IMG/VR virus record: IMGVR_UViG_3300046002_005108
Location: 1-34,354 of that record
Origin: a virus
Length of the DNA: 34,354 nt
Direction: 5' to 3' (one strand)
Within the stretch, counting starts at the first letter, position 1; the number at the start of each line of letters is the position of its first letter. Both the position numbers and the translations under genes were made by a program. Below the pieces are notes generated by a model. It had not been told where the DNA came from, made no database searches, and saw only the letters and a list, made by a program, of their open reading frames with translations. Below are positions 5,738 to 14,482 of the stretch, piece after piece.

Positions 5738-7498
5738 TCATATGCCGAGCACCGTTTCAACGTAGGCCGCATAGATGGCATGGCCCGCCGTGGTCGGATG
5801 CACGCCGTCCGCGAGGTCGCCCGTGGTCAGGATGGCGGTGCCGTCAACGAGGGTCGTGTAGGCGGTGCGAGTGCTGACGGCGTTGGAAATGGCTGTCCTG
5901 TACGCGCCCAGTGTGTCGCCCAGCGAGTTGGCCGTTTCCGTCGTGCGAACTAACGGCGTCTGCGCGTAGATAAGCGCCGAAGGCAGGGCCGCATGTAGAT
6001 CGTCCAAGAGAGCCGCATAGGCCGTCTGGAAGTTGGCCGCCGTCCACTTGTTTAGGCCGTAATCGTTTGTTCCAATCGCCAGCCAAATGCGGGCCGGCGA
6101 GTAAGCCGCCAGCGTGGACACCAGCGCTGCCCGTTTGGGTGCCGTGTCCGCATCCAGCGCCAGGGACCGGAAGCCAAATGCCTCAAACGCTACGGAATCG
6201 GGCGCGTAGGCATTTCGCACCAGCACACCCCAGCCAGCTTGCGGCGGCGTATCGGCGTTGGCACCCACCGCGATGGAGTCGCCATAAATCAGCAGGCGAT
6301 TGGTCGGGGTTGGCGTCAATACCGTCATCGCCGCATTGGCCGAAGCGCCCACAAAGTAAGTTCCTAGCGCCGGGACCGCCTGCGCGGGGGCCGTTTGCAA
6401 GCCACCGACAAAATCAACGGTTTTCGTGCCAGCCGGAAGGTTGACTATCTGCGACATAGCCGCCGTGCTGGTCGGCAAAATAGCTTCTTGGAAAACGCCG
6501 TCAACGTAGACGCCGAGCTGAATCATTGTGGACAGCGAAGTACGGGCCGGAGATTGCAGGGTGACAAGTATTTTTGTGGCGGCGGTCTGGTAAGACGCCC
6601 GCGAAAATGCCGAGCTGCGAACGTAGCCTGACTCTTGCACCACCGCCCCCGTGTCCAAGAAGCTGGGCGCGGGGGCCGATTCAAAAGGGACCGTAACCCC
6701 GGACTTAGACGCGCACCATCGCTCAAGGTCTTCAAGTTGGGTTTGCGTGGACGCCGTGTTGACTGCGCCGAAGGCGTAGATGCGCCCGGTAAACCAGGTG
6801 GTACTACCGCCAAGGCTAAGCAGTTGCGTCCCGAAGTTGCCGCCGCCCGTGTCCGCTGTGCCTGCGTTGGTTAGGGTGGGCTGTACGCCATCAACGCGCA
6901 GGAAAGGATTTTCCGTAGCCTGCGTTGCCCCCGACAGGTCGGCCACGCCCGAGATAACGGAGGTCGCCGTGCCGATACTGGCGGTGTATCGACCGCCGAA
7001 TGCTCCCGAACCACGGCGATACAGAAGAAGCCCGCCGATATTGGTTTCGACGGCCCAACTTGCCGTGACGAATGGGCCACCGAACCAACAGAAATGCTTA
7101 GAAAGCCCGCCCGTGTCGGCCTTGATTGCGCCGAAGAACGTCAGCTTGTCCGAGCCCCATGCAAACGCGGTGGCATCCAGCCGTACCGCGCCATCGGTTT
7201 GCAGGTAGTTGTTGACGCCGTCGTTTTGTAGGGTCCAGTTCGCGGCAGCGTTAGCCACATGATGCCCGCGCCCGGAACGGTCATTGATGCGCTTGACCGT
7301 CTGCCCCGTGGCCGTGACCGGCACGGTGCCTGCTGCGTCCTGAAACAGGGTGGACAGGTCGGAAGGGTCGAAAAGAACGCCTTCCTCGCCAGCCTCAAAC
7401 CGGCTAAGCGGGTCGAAAGTCGCCCCCCCACCCCCCGGCATCGTGAGGGCGCGGGTGAGCGCGGAGGTGAGGGGTGTGGTGATGGGGCGGGTAATCAC
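5738..7498 (-). CDS. tail fibre/spike protein with C-terminal SGNH esterase domain
   Basis: 586 aa. After a short N-terminal motif (MITRPITTPLTSALTRALT) come beta-rich regions with a LamG-like character (about 40-260). The C-terminal ~185 residues form an SGNH hydrolase: block I IYGDSIAVGAN with Ser408, GTND with Asn478 and DGVHPTTAGH with Asp564 and His567. SGNH domains on phage tails usually remove O-acetyl groups from surface polysaccharide, making this a likely receptor-modifying adhesin. It is the most distal tail gene before the lysis genes. The start overlaps the previous stop (ATGA). Substrate is unknown. Confidence 0.88.
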   Translation of the reverse strand: MITRPITTPLTSALTRALTMPGGGGATFDPLSRFEAGEEGVLFDPSDLSTLFQDAAGTVPVTATGQTVKRINDRSGRGHHVANAAANWTLQNDGVNNYLQTDGAVRLDATAFAWGSDKLTFFGAIKADTGGLSKHFCWFGGPFVTASWAVETNIGGLLLYRRGSGAFGGRYTASIGTATSVISGVADLSGATQATENPFLRVDGVQPTLTNAGTADTGGGNFGTQLLSLGGSTTWFTGRIYAFGAVNTASTQTQLEDLERWCASKSGVTVPFESAPAPSFLDTGAVVQESGYVRSSAFSRASYQTAATKILVTLQSPARTSLSTMIQLGVYVDGVFQEAILPTSTAAMSQIVNLPAGTKTVDFVGGLQTAPAQAVPALGTYFVGASANAAMTVLTPTPTNRLLIYGDSIAVGANADTPPQAGWGVLVRNAYAPDSVAFEAFGFRSLALDADTAPKRAALVSTLAAYSPARIWLAIGTNDYGLNKWTAANFQTAYAALLDDLHAALPSALIYAQTPLVRTTETANSLGDTLGAYRTAISNAVSTRTAYTTLVDGTAILTTGDLADGVHPTTAGHAIYAAYVETVLGI

Positions 7499-8340
7499 AG
7501 GGCGAGGTACTCCACGAAGCTGCCGCGCTTTGCGACGATTGCGGAAGAGAGGACTTCGGAGGCAAAGCGAAGGATTACGTTGCCGTCTGCGCTCGGGGTA
7601 ATGAACCCGTAAACAATCGCGTGATTTGAGCCGGTGGACGCGCTGCTGGCGTTGGAGGCGGCGGGGAGGTCGTAGGCGGCCAACCCTTCGTTGATCGTCT
7701 GCGTGGTCGCGGTCAGCGAATACTCGGACTTGTAGCGAAGCTCACTGAACGCCGGGCCGCTGATGCTCCACCGGCTGCCAGTGGTCGTGGCCGCCGAAGT
7801 GTAGTGAACGTAGAATTGGAACCAATACCGCTGGCCGGTCACCACCGGGAAAGACAGGCCGGTAACGTCGGCAATGGTGTTTGCCACGCCGTTGTTGTTG
7901 GTCACGTCCGCACCCAGAAGCGCCACAGAGCGCCCGGCGCTCACCACGTTCTGCGTACCCGTGGCGATGGACTTAGCCGCGCCTGCCGCGTTGTAGGCCC
8001 GCCACTCGCCATCCCGGCCATAGGCCAGTCGCTCGCCCGGGCCAAGCGTGACCACTGTCAGCGGGTAGTCCACACCAGAAGCGCGGTAAGCGACGGTGAC
8101 CGTCTGGTTTACCGTGTCCGAGTTAAGCAAGTTCACCGCGTCAAGGAACCGCTGTACGCCAGAGGCCGGCGAGGCCACCACGTCCACCGGGGTCGTGCCG
8201 CTGGAATTGGCCAGCGCGCGACCAGGGGCGAACGAGGCCGCACCAATGTCCCGATAAGCCACGACGCAGCGGACCGGGGCGCTGGTCTGCGCCGCGCCCA
8301 AGGTAATACGCAGCGTGTCGGCGCTGGTCAGGATAATCAA
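7495..8340 (-). CDS. putative tail/virion structural protein
   Basis: 281 aa, beta-rich, Gly/Ala/Thr/Ser-rich with low Cys, typical of phage tail fibre modules (for example VTVAYRASGVDYPLTVVTLG and SRWSISGPAFSELRYKSEYS). No catalytic motif visible. It is coupled by ATGA overlaps to genes on both sides within the tail cluster. It may be part of the adhesin complex with the SGNH protein. Specific function unknown. Confidence 0.65.
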   Translation of the reverse strand: MIILTSADTLRITLGAAQTSAPVRCVVAYRDIGAASFAPGRALANSSGTTPVDVVASPASGVQRFLDAVNLLNSDTVNQTVTVAYRASGVDYPLTVVTLGPGERLAYGRDGEWRAYNAAGAAKSIATGTQNVVSAGRSVALLGADVTNNNGVANTIADVTGLSFPVVTGQRYWFQFYVHYTSAATTTGSRWSISGPAFSELRYKSEYSLTATTQTINEGLAAYDLPAASNASSASTGSNHAIVYGFITPSADGNVILRFASEVLSSAIVAKRGSFVEYLAL

Positions 8341-8549
8341 GTTTCTTCCCCGTAAAGTTCCCAGCCGTATTGGTTGGGGTTGAATGGATTGGCGGGCAGC
8401 GTGGACATATAGAGCTGTCCGTCCTGCGTCACGACGGAGCCGATCTCAGGCACAGCGGGAGATTCGGCTACGGGCGCGGACGCGATGCCCGCCGTTATCG
8501 CGGACGCAATGCGGCTGGTAATCGCCCTGCTTATCGGAAGAGTAAGCAT
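8337..8549 (-). CDS. small tail-cluster protein (70 aa)
   Basis: The N-terminus (MLTLPISRAITSRIASAITA) resembles that of the SGNH tail protein (MITRPITTPLTSALTRALT): an aliphatic residue, then P-I-T/S-x-x-I/L-T repeats. The rest has QDGQLYMSTLPANPFNPNQYGW, a pattern like collar or adaptor pieces of fibres. It overlaps the next gene by ATGA. I suggest a short adaptor that docks fibre parts, as an inference only. Confidence 0.55.
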   Translation of the reverse strand: MLTLPISRAITSRIASAITAGIASAPVAESPAVPEIGSVVTQDGQLYMSTLPANPFNPNQYGWELYGEET

Positions 8550-8558
8550 GGGCCGGGG

Positions 8559-8927
8559 TCAGTTGACGCCGCCGCCCACTTGCATTTCGATAGGGACAAT
8601 CTTTGTAATCGTGGCCCCCAGCGAGTCAGTGATGACGCATTGCCACACCGCCTCGCGCAGCACGGAGATAAACCGCGTGCCGGTGGTGCTGAACGTGCCA
8701 ACCGCCGTGCCGTTCACCGCAAGGGTAATCATCGGGCTACCCGACACGCGCGACCACAGGTAGGTATACGGCGCGGTTCCGCCCGAAGGGGTCAGGACGA
8801 TAGCGCCGGTTACCGTGTCGCCGTTGAAGTCCGAGTAGACGTACACGCCGTCCACGTCTGGCGTGACAACGAAGCCCGTGCCGCCGCCGCCTGCCCCAAA
8901 CTTGAAGGAGTTGATTAGGCCGGGCAT
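8559..8927 (-). CDS. Ig-like tail protein
   Basis: 122 aa. From about residue 35 it reads as one immunoglobulin-like (PKD/Ig) domain: TPSGGTAPYTYLWSRVSGSP, FSTTGTRFISVLREAVWQCV and VITDSLGATIT. The N-terminus LINSFKFGAGGGG is a typical start of small tail proteins. Ig-like domains on phage tails usually give weak surface binding. Its start overlaps the stop of the preceding gene by one base. Confidence 0.65.
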   Translation of the reverse strand: MPGLINSFKFGAGGGGTGFVVTPDVDGVYVYSDFNGDTVTGAIVLTPSGGTAPYTYLWSRVSGSPMITLAVNGTAVGTFSTTGTRFISVLREAVWQCVITDSLGATITKIVPIEMQVGGGVN

Positions 8928-9685
8928 TAGGCGGCAACCGTGCCGATCAAGTAGACCTTCAGGCCCTTGGCGCCCGTGCCGTCCACGTCAATATCCACGC
9001 CGATAATGTCGCCCTCGGCAAAGTCGAGGATGCCGGAGATTACCGGGGGAACGGTCGCCGTGAGGCTGCTAGATTCCGTGTCATCAATGGTGATGACCGT
9101 CGAGAACACCGACGAACCGTTTTTGCTCACGTCCACAGTAACAGGGCCACCGGAGGCCGATGCGGTATTGAGCGAGGCCCAAATCTTTGAGCAGGCGAAG
9201 GCGCGGGGCGCACGCATACGGACCACGTTAGCGCCGGCCACAATGTCGGTCGTTTCGTCCGAGCAGGCAATGGCCAGGTCATACGGGTACGCGATGCCGA
9301 GCGCCGTGCGGGCAGCCCCCACGGTCGTGGCCCCGGTGCCGCCAAGGGTAACCGGGACAACGTAGGTCGCCAGCCGGGTATCAATGGCGTCGATCAGGCC
9401 GTTATCGTCGTAGCCGATAATCCCGTCAACGGTGTCAATCGTGGCGTCATCGGCGTCCGTGATGACAAACCGGAAGGCCGAGCCAGCAGGGAGGTACACG
9501 GTTGCAGCGCCCGCCGCGTCCAGTATGATGGGGTTGGCGTGGGCGATGGACCCGCCCGAGTTCGTGTAGGTGGTCGCCGGGGTCGAAGTGCCGGTAACGT
9601 AGGTGTAGACCTTGCCCCCGGCCAGAAAGTCCCCATTGGTAGGGTCGAAGAACTGCAAGAACGGGGCCGGGCTGATGATTGCCAT
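8927..9685 (-). CDS. tail fibre/spike with head-binding-type N-terminus
   Basis: 252 aa. The first ~60 residues (FFDPTNGDFLAGGKVYTYV and then HANPIILDAAGAATVYL) match the N-terminal module of many podovirus tail fibres, comparable in role to the P22 tailspike head-binding domain. The C-terminal 130 residues are beta-rich with no enzyme motif. Probably the particle-proximal adaptor of the receptor-binding apparatus. It is the first tail gene after the terminator at 9696-9720, so a separate promoter or readthrough must drive it. Confidence 0.75.
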   Translation of the reverse strand: MAIISPAPFLQFFDPTNGDFLAGGKVYTYVTGTSTPATTYTNSGGSIAHANPIILDAAGAATVYLPAGSAFRFVITDADDATIDTVDGIIGYDDNGLIDAIDTRLATYVVPVTLGGTGATTVGAARTALGIAYPYDLAIACSDETTDIVAGANVVRMRAPRAFACSKIWASLNTASASGGPVTVDVSKNGSSVFSTVITIDDTESSSLTATVPPVISGILDFAEGDIIGVDIDVDGTGAKGLKVYLIGTVAA

Positions 9686-9695
9686 TGGGACTCCA

Positions 9696-9720
9696 AAACA
9701 GAAAGCCCGCTAGGCGGGCT
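9696..9720 (-). terminator. probable rho-independent terminator after the ejection-protein gene
   Basis: On the minus strand the stem AGCCCGC / GCGGGCT (9704-9720, loop CTA) is followed by TTTCTGTTTT. It lies between the large ejection protein gene and the tail genes. Its U-tract is interrupted, so it is probably partial or subject to antitermination. Confidence 0.65.
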
Positions 9721-9732
9721 GGGGGATGCGGG

Positions 9733-9909
9733 ATGGATGGCGTAGTTATTGGATTGCTGGTCAAGGGCTTTGCCGTTGTCGCAATCGTTGGCGGGGTCTA
9801 TTTCCTTGGCGATGTTTTCGTGCCGTGGCTGTCTCGCTACTGGCCTAATTGGCTGTTCAAGAAAGCCCTATTCACCCGCCACGGTGAAGGCCCTCAGTCG
9901 CCCCGATAA
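9733..9909 (+). CDS. opposite-strand small membrane protein, moron candidate
   Basis: 58 aa from ATG 9733 on the + strand, inside an otherwise minus-strand late region. It has a hydrophobic segment at about residues 3-25 (VVIGLLVKGFAVVAIVGGVYF), then a second amphipathic stretch rich in Trp (VPWLSRYWPNWLFKK) and a charged tail. It fills the gap between ejection and tail genes; its last 16 bases overlap the convergent ejection gene. In P22 this same slot between gene 16 and gene 9 holds the immI/sieA exclusion genes. A superinfection-exclusion or lysogenic-conversion role is an inference. The start has only a weak G-rich ribosome-binding site, and no clear promoter is seen. Confidence 0.55.
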   Translation: MDGVVIGLLVKGFAVVAIVGGVYFLGDVFVPWLSRYWPNWLFKKALFTRHGEGPQSPR

Positions 9910-11873
9910 CGCGGGTCGTTCCGGTCATAGCCGGACACGGTGCCAATATCCAAGGGCTCCGCAGCCGCCGCACTCGCCGCCGCGCTCGCGCCGGGAAGCG
10001 CCTTGGCCATCATGGGCGCGATCTCGCGCACGATAGACCGCCGCTGGTTAGCCGGCAGGCGCGACAGGATTTCAGCCGCCCGCACCGGGTCGGCCATCGC
10101 CTCTTCAACAATGGCCATCGTTTCCTGGCCGTACTTCCGGCGAAGCATGTTCAGGCCCGAAACCGCCAGCGCGGAAGTCGGGTCGCCGGTCAACGCGCCC
10201 GCCGCAATCGGCCCGGTCACGTCCTGAATCCGGCCAGCGCCCACCACGTTCTGCACGGTGTTGCTGCCAATCGCCTTGCCCTCGCGCTGCACGTTCGCGT
10301 AACGCTCAAGGTCGCGGCGCACTTCGGTCACGGCAAGGCGCTGTTGCGGGGTCAGGATGTTGTCGGCCTTGGCCTTGCGGAACCCGGTGACGCTCTTAGC
10401 CACGGAATCGAGGTCATTGGCCGCCCGGGCGAACTTGTCCGGGGACAGGTTGGCGTCACCGAGCGAGTTAGCAATCGCGCCCGCCTTCGTGGTCAGGGCC
10501 TCACCGATGCGGATGCGGTCGGCTTCGCGGCTACCTTCGCGGAACGTCTTGAGCCACTGGGCGTACTCGGGGGACGCCTTGCGAATCTGGCCGTCCAACG
10601 CCTCGCGGATAGTCAGCAGCTCGCGGCTAGCGGCCTTGGCCGCATCAGCCTCACCGCCCGCCGAGCCGCTGAGCATATCGCCGATGGTCTGTCGGGCGTT
10701 GATAAGGCGGGCCACATCGTCCACCGGGGTTTCCGTGGTCGCGCCACCAACGGTTTCAACGTCCACCAGCAAATCACGGATTTTCTGCACCGCCGCCTGG
10801 ACCGCAGGGCGTTTGTCGCGCTTAACAATGATGCTATCGGCAAGGCTAATCACGCGGTCAGTGGCAACGCCAACCTTGCTCTTTGCCGACTTGAGCAGCG
10901 GGGCTGCGGCCACATCGCGGGCCTGTTCTGCCGCCTGCGCCGCCGTTTCATCCGCGCCGCCGAAGGTGGACCGCAAGTAATCCAGCCGTGAACGGTTATT
11001 GCGGAGCCCCTGCGTGGTCACCTGATTATTGAACTCGGGCGACACGCTTTGCATGGTGCGCTGCAAGCCCGCCAAGCCAACGTCGCCCGTCGCCTCGGCC
11101 AAGGTCGGGCGGGAGCCGGGGACGATCATCCCGGCGTTGGGCGCGTTCGCTAGCGTCTGCTGAACGGCGGCGGGATTCTCGGCAAACTGCGTCAGGGCCT
11201 CGGCGGCCTGCCTTTCCTGGCGGCCCCGGGTGAAGTTCGGGATGACGCGCCGACCCACAGCGCCAAGGACGCGGGGGATAGCCACGCCAGCAGCGCCCGC
11301 CACGGCACCAACGGCAGCGTTCTGCGCCCGGCTCTCTCCCGTAGCGACCGGCTGAATGGCCGACTGGCCAGCACCAGCCACCGCGCCGCCTGCAATGGTG
11401 GTCGGGGCCAGCACCGCACGGCCAGCCGCAGCGATACGCGGAGCTGCCGAGCCCGCCCGCATCGCCGCCGTGCCGGGAATCACCACCTGTCCGATATGGC
11501 CCAGCACGTTGCCGGCGATGCCGTAGCCGTCGCTCATCAGCGCCGCTTCATCGCGGGCCGCCGCGTCAACCTCTTCCTGAGACACAAGGCCGGTCAGCTG
11601 GCCAATGCCTCGGGCGGTCTGCGCCAAGGACGAACCCACGCCAGCGCCCAGTCGGGCCATGCGGCTCATGCCATCGGTGGGGTCGAGTTCTTCAGCCGTG
11701 CCGGTCAGGCGGGCATTGTTGGCGTTCAGCTCTTCCGGCGTCATTTCAGCCGCCGTCTTGGCACCGCCTGGAATCAGCCCGCGCCGACGGGCTTCGGCCA
11801 ACAGCGGGGCCTTATCGGGCGGCAGGATGCCCCGGCGCTCAGCCTCTAGCAGTAGTTCCAGCTTGTCGGCCAT
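9894..11873 (-). CDS. large internal/ejection protein (P22 gp16 position)
   Basis: 659 aa, Ala-, Arg- and Gly-rich. Starts with repeated helix motifs (LELLLEAERRGILPPDKA; LLAEARRRGLIP) of the 'A-x-x-RG-x-L/I-P' type seen in phage virion proteins. A Gly/Ala-rich, membrane-compatible zone lies at about 130-210 (IAAAGRAVLAPTTIAGGAVAG), and long helices fill the rest. This composition and position (third and last of three ejection genes, before the tail) match podovirus DNA-ejection proteins that enter the cell envelope with the DNA. No lytic transglycosylase motif seen. The start overlaps the previous stop by one base. Confidence 0.75.
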   Translation of the reverse strand: MADKLELLLEAERRGILPPDKAPLLAEARRRGLIPGGAKTAAEMTPEELNANNARLTGTAEELDPTDGMSRMARLGAGVGSSLAQTARGIGQLTGLVSQEEVDAAARDEAALMSDGYGIAGNVLGHIGQVVIPGTAAMRAGSAAPRIAAAGRAVLAPTTIAGGAVAGAGQSAIQPVATGESRAQNAAVGAVAGAAGVAIPRVLGAVGRRVIPNFTRGRQERQAAEALTQFAENPAAVQQTLANAPNAGMIVPGSRPTLAEATGDVGLAGLQRTMQSVSPEFNNQVTTQGLRNNRSRLDYLRSTFGGADETAAQAAEQARDVAAAPLLKSAKSKVGVATDRVISLADSIIVKRDKRPAVQAAVQKIRDLLVDVETVGGATTETPVDDVARLINARQTIGDMLSGSAGGEADAAKAASRELLTIREALDGQIRKASPEYAQWLKTFREGSREADRIRIGEALTTKAGAIANSLGDANLSPDKFARAANDLDSVAKSVTGFRKAKADNILTPQQRLAVTEVRRDLERYANVQREGKAIGSNTVQNVVGAGRIQDVTGPIAAGALTGDPTSALAVSGLNMLRRKYGQETMAIVEEAMADPVRAAEILSRLPANQRRSIVREIAPMMAKALPGASAAASAAAAEPLDIGTVSGYDRNDPRYRGD

Positions 11874-13027
11874 TATCGGTTCAGCGCCTCAAGGAGTGCA
11901 TCATCGGAAAGGTCGGCAGCGGACGGTGCGCCGTTGCTCTGAACGCGCTGGTTCGGCATCGGCGTATTGGGCGCATCCTGCACCGAGCCGCCAAGCCGCT
12001 GAACGTCCGCACGCAGGCCGCCTTCAATCTGGGCGATAAGCGCGTTATAGCGGGCCTTGAACTCACGCGGACCAAGGTCACTGTTGATGACGGCCTTTTT
12101 CAGCGCATCAAGTTCCTGCGCCGCCGCCGCCGCGCCCGTGATTTCCTTACGGTACTGGTTGAAGAACTGCTCAACGCCCTGCAAGGCCGCGCCGCGCTCG
12201 GCGTTGTAGTTGGCCATTTCCGAATCCATACCCAACTTGTCCTGCACGCCGCCCAAGGCCCCTTCCACGCGGCCCTGGTAGGTCAGGTACTTGTCGGCCA
12301 CCTGTTCGCCCACCGTCCGCAGCGAGCGAAGCTGATTCTGCGCCGCAACAATGCTGGCCTCGGTCTTGGTCACGTTCGGCTTGGTCATGCCGCCGCCGAA
12401 GTTCACCACCGGGCGGCCCTCTTCGTCGTAGCTCAGGGCAAGGCCGGGGTTCTGTACGGTGACGTTGGTGCCGCCAGCGCGGCGCTTGGCCTCAAGGAAC
12501 GCCGCGTATTCCGGGTTCTGCTGAGCAAACTCAAACTCTTCCACCGACGTGGGACGCCTCGGGGCTGCGTTGGCCTTGAAAGCATCGGCAGGCAGCGCAC
12601 CCGAGTTCATGGCAAGAATCTGCGAGGCGTAGCCGGCGACGGATTCATCGTATTGTTCGGGCAACTCGGCGGCCATTTCCGGGTACTGTTGCGCCCACCG
12701 GGAACGAAGCGCCGTATAGATGGCCGCCTGCTGCTGCGGAGGCGCACGGGTCAGCAGCAGCGCACCGTTGACCAACTCTTTCTTCTGCGCTTCCTGCTGG
12801 TCGGCAACCGCCTTCTGCTGGGCCTGCTGGCGCTCCATGACCATGCCCTCGGCCTCAAAGCCAAGGCGCGGGTCGGCGGCATAAAGCGCCTGGGCCTCGG
12901 GCGCAGCGTCCTTGCCGAGATAGGAGCCCAGCGCGTCCATCGCCCGGCGTTCCTGCTTGTATTCGGCCACCCGCTGAGCCTCGGGGCCGCCCAGCGCGAC
13001 CAATGCACCTTTCCAGTCCATAGCCAT
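11873..13027 (-). CDS. internal/ejection protein (P22 gp20 position)
   Basis: 384 aa, very Gln- and Ala-rich and mostly helical (MVMERQQAQQKAVADQQEAQ; ARYNALIAQIEGGL). The layout is a helical N-terminal half, a middle loop (ALSYDEEGRPVVNFGGGMTK) and a helical C-terminal coil. It sits between the gp7-like and gp16-position genes. It probably is packaged in the head and ejected with the genome. Assignment by synteny and composition. Confidence 0.7.
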   Translation of the reverse strand: MAMDWKGALVALGGPEAQRVAEYKQERRAMDALGSYLGKDAAPEAQALYAADPRLGFEAEGMVMERQQAQQKAVADQQEAQKKELVNGALLLTRAPPQQQAAIYTALRSRWAQQYPEMAAELPEQYDESVAGYASQILAMNSGALPADAFKANAAPRRPTSVEEFEFAQQNPEYAAFLEAKRRAGGTNVTVQNPGLALSYDEEGRPVVNFGGGMTKPNVTKTEASIVAAQNQLRSLRTVGEQVADKYLTYQGRVEGALGGVQDKLGMDSEMANYNAERGAALQGVEQFFNQYRKEITGAAAAAQELDALKKAVINSDLGPREFKARYNALIAQIEGGLRADVQRLGGSVQDAPNTPMPNQRVQSNGAPSAADLSDDALLEALNR

Positions 13028-13029
13028 GC

Positions 13030-13596
13030 TCAGCCCCCCAGCCAGCCGGCGAGGCCGCCGAGTAGGTTACCGCCCGCCTGTCCAATCTGGCCGTAGGCCG
13101 AAGCGCGAGCGTTACCCGCCGCCATCTGGTTGGAGCTGATGTTATTGGCGGCGTTCATGCCAGCGGTGGCGTTCTGCGAAAGCGCCTGCTGGCCCGGGGC
13201 AATGACGCCCTGTAGCTGATTCAGGTAGTTGCCGAACTCCGCGCTGCCGATGTTCTGGCCGTACTGCGACAGTGCCTTGAGGGTCGCGCCAGAGTTCAGG
13301 CCGCCACGCGCTGCGGCGCTTCGGTCAATCGCCTGCGTCCCCTGCCCCAGCCGGAACTGATAGCCGGTGGAGTTCTGGTACTGATCGAACGCGGCCTTAT
13401 TGGCATCGGTGGTCGGGCCAAGGCCAAGAAGCCCCTGCATGGCCGAATACGCGCCATAGCCGCCAGTCCGATACGGGGCGTTATCGTCCCGAATCTGGTT
13501 GAACATCTTGAGCTGCGTTTGGCTGGCAATCTTCGCAGCGTCTTTCGTCGCGTCCGCAGCCTTGTTCGCGCCCCAAATCTGACCGATTGCACTCAT
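13030..13596 (-). CDS. DNA-ejection protein, gp7/'DNA transfer protein p32'-like
   Basis: 188 aa. The N-terminus (MSAIGQIWGANKAADATKDA), the PYRTGGYGAYSAMQGLLGL stretch and the C-terminal Gly-rich end (GQAGGNLLGGLAGWLGG) fit the small ejection proteins of podoviruses annotated as DNA transfer protein p32. P22 gp7 has the same role. It would be expelled early during infection to help build the channel through the envelope. It overlaps the gp14-like gene by ATGA. Confidence 0.78.
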   Translation of the reverse strand: MSAIGQIWGANKAADATKDAAKIASQTQLKMFNQIRDDNAPYRTGGYGAYSAMQGLLGLGPTTDANKAAFDQYQNSTGYQFRLGQGTQAIDRSAAARGGLNSGATLKALSQYGQNIGSAEFGNYLNQLQGVIAPGQQALSQNATAGMNAANNISSNQMAAGNARASAYGQIGQAGGNLLGGLAGWLGG

Positions 13597-14033
13597 GGTC
13601 TGCGTAGCTCCATCTCAATAAAGTCAACCAACTTGCCGTCCCGGCGCACCGCGCCAGGAATCCGGCCCACTTCCACAAAGCCCGAGCGCACCGCAGCGGC
13701 GCGAGCTTTCTTGTTCCATTCCTCAAAGCGCACTAGGACGCGCTGTGCGGGCGTCTGCGCCCATATCAGGGCCAGCGCCGCCATGCCTGCCTCCAACGTC
13801 CCCACACCCCGGTAGGGCCTCAGAATCGCCACATGCAGGCCGATGCTTTCGCCGTCTATTTCGTGCAGGGCGAACACGCCGCACGGCTCGGGGGCCAGCG
13901 CCACCAAATACAGCCAGTCGGCGGGCATTTCCCATTCGTCCGGCACATCGTCGTTACCGAGCGAGGGCCAGTTATCGGGGTGGGTCAGTAGCGCCTTGAC
14001 TAGCGTTAGGTCATCCGTGACCTGTACCCGCAT
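13593..14033 (-). CDS. GNAT-fold head/tail assembly protein, P22 gp14-like
   Basis: 146 aa starting at ATG 14033 (TGATG overlap with the previous gene). It shows a GNAT acetyltransferase pattern: GVFALHEIDGESIGLHVAIL (beta strands), PYRGVGTLEAGMAALALIW (the Q/RxxGxG/A-like acetyl-CoA loop) and then ARAAAVRSGFVEVGRI. P22 gp14 is a virion-associated protein of the same fold in the same gene position. Whether it acetylates anything is unknown. Confidence 0.78.
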   Translation of the reverse strand: MRVQVTDDLTLVKALLTHPDNWPSLGNDDVPDEWEMPADWLYLVALAPEPCGVFALHEIDGESIGLHVAILRPYRGVGTLEAGMAALALIWAQTPAQRVLVRFEEWNKKARAAAVRSGFVEVGRIPGAVRRDGKLVDFIEMELRRP

Positions 14034-14482
14034 CAGGTGACGCCCGTGCCGTACACGAAGGCCCGCGAGCTGGAATACAGGTAGATAAAGGCCATGCCGC
14101 CAGGAACGATCGTCCGGCTGCCCGTGCTGGTGCCGCCTGCAAGCTGCAAGGTCACCGTGCCCGACAGGGTGATATTCCCCGACGCGCCCGCATTGATCGC
14201 CAGAAGCTCCGTGCCGGGCGGGAACAGGTCTACGTTGACCGTCCACGCCGCCGCGCCGTCATCGGTCTTGATGGCCGCGCAGCTAATGTCACGCTCAAAG
14301 AACGTATGCGCCCCGGTGTAGAAGTTGGGCGGGATATTCCCCACCCGCGCCACGCCGGCAAGCTGGGCCTCGGCTATGCGGGAGCGAAACTCCAAGTCCT
14401 CAAAGAACCGCCGCCAGTCAGGCGCAGCCGCCCCGTTCGCGCTCGTTACCGGCACGTTGGTTGACGGGGGCCGGACGCTCAT
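14033..14482 (-). CDS. virion protein at the tail-needle (gp26) position
   Basis: 149 aa. A short helical N-terminal region (PDWRRFFEDLEFRSRIAEAQ) is followed by a beta-rich C-terminal domain (NITLSGTVTLQLAGG; IVPGGMAFIYLYSSSRAFVY). It lies between the gp10-like and gp14-like genes, exactly where the P22 tail needle is. It is too short for a P22-like long coiled needle but could be a short plug or knob. No clear homology seen, so the role is inference from synteny. Confidence 0.6.
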   Translation of the reverse strand: MSVRPPSTNVPVTSANGAAAPDWRRFFEDLEFRSRIAEAQLAGVARVGNIPPNFYTGAHTFFERDISCAAIKTDDGAAAWTVNVDLFPPGTELLAINAGASGNITLSGTVTLQLAGGTSTGSRTIVPGGMAFIYLYSSSRAFVYGTGVT

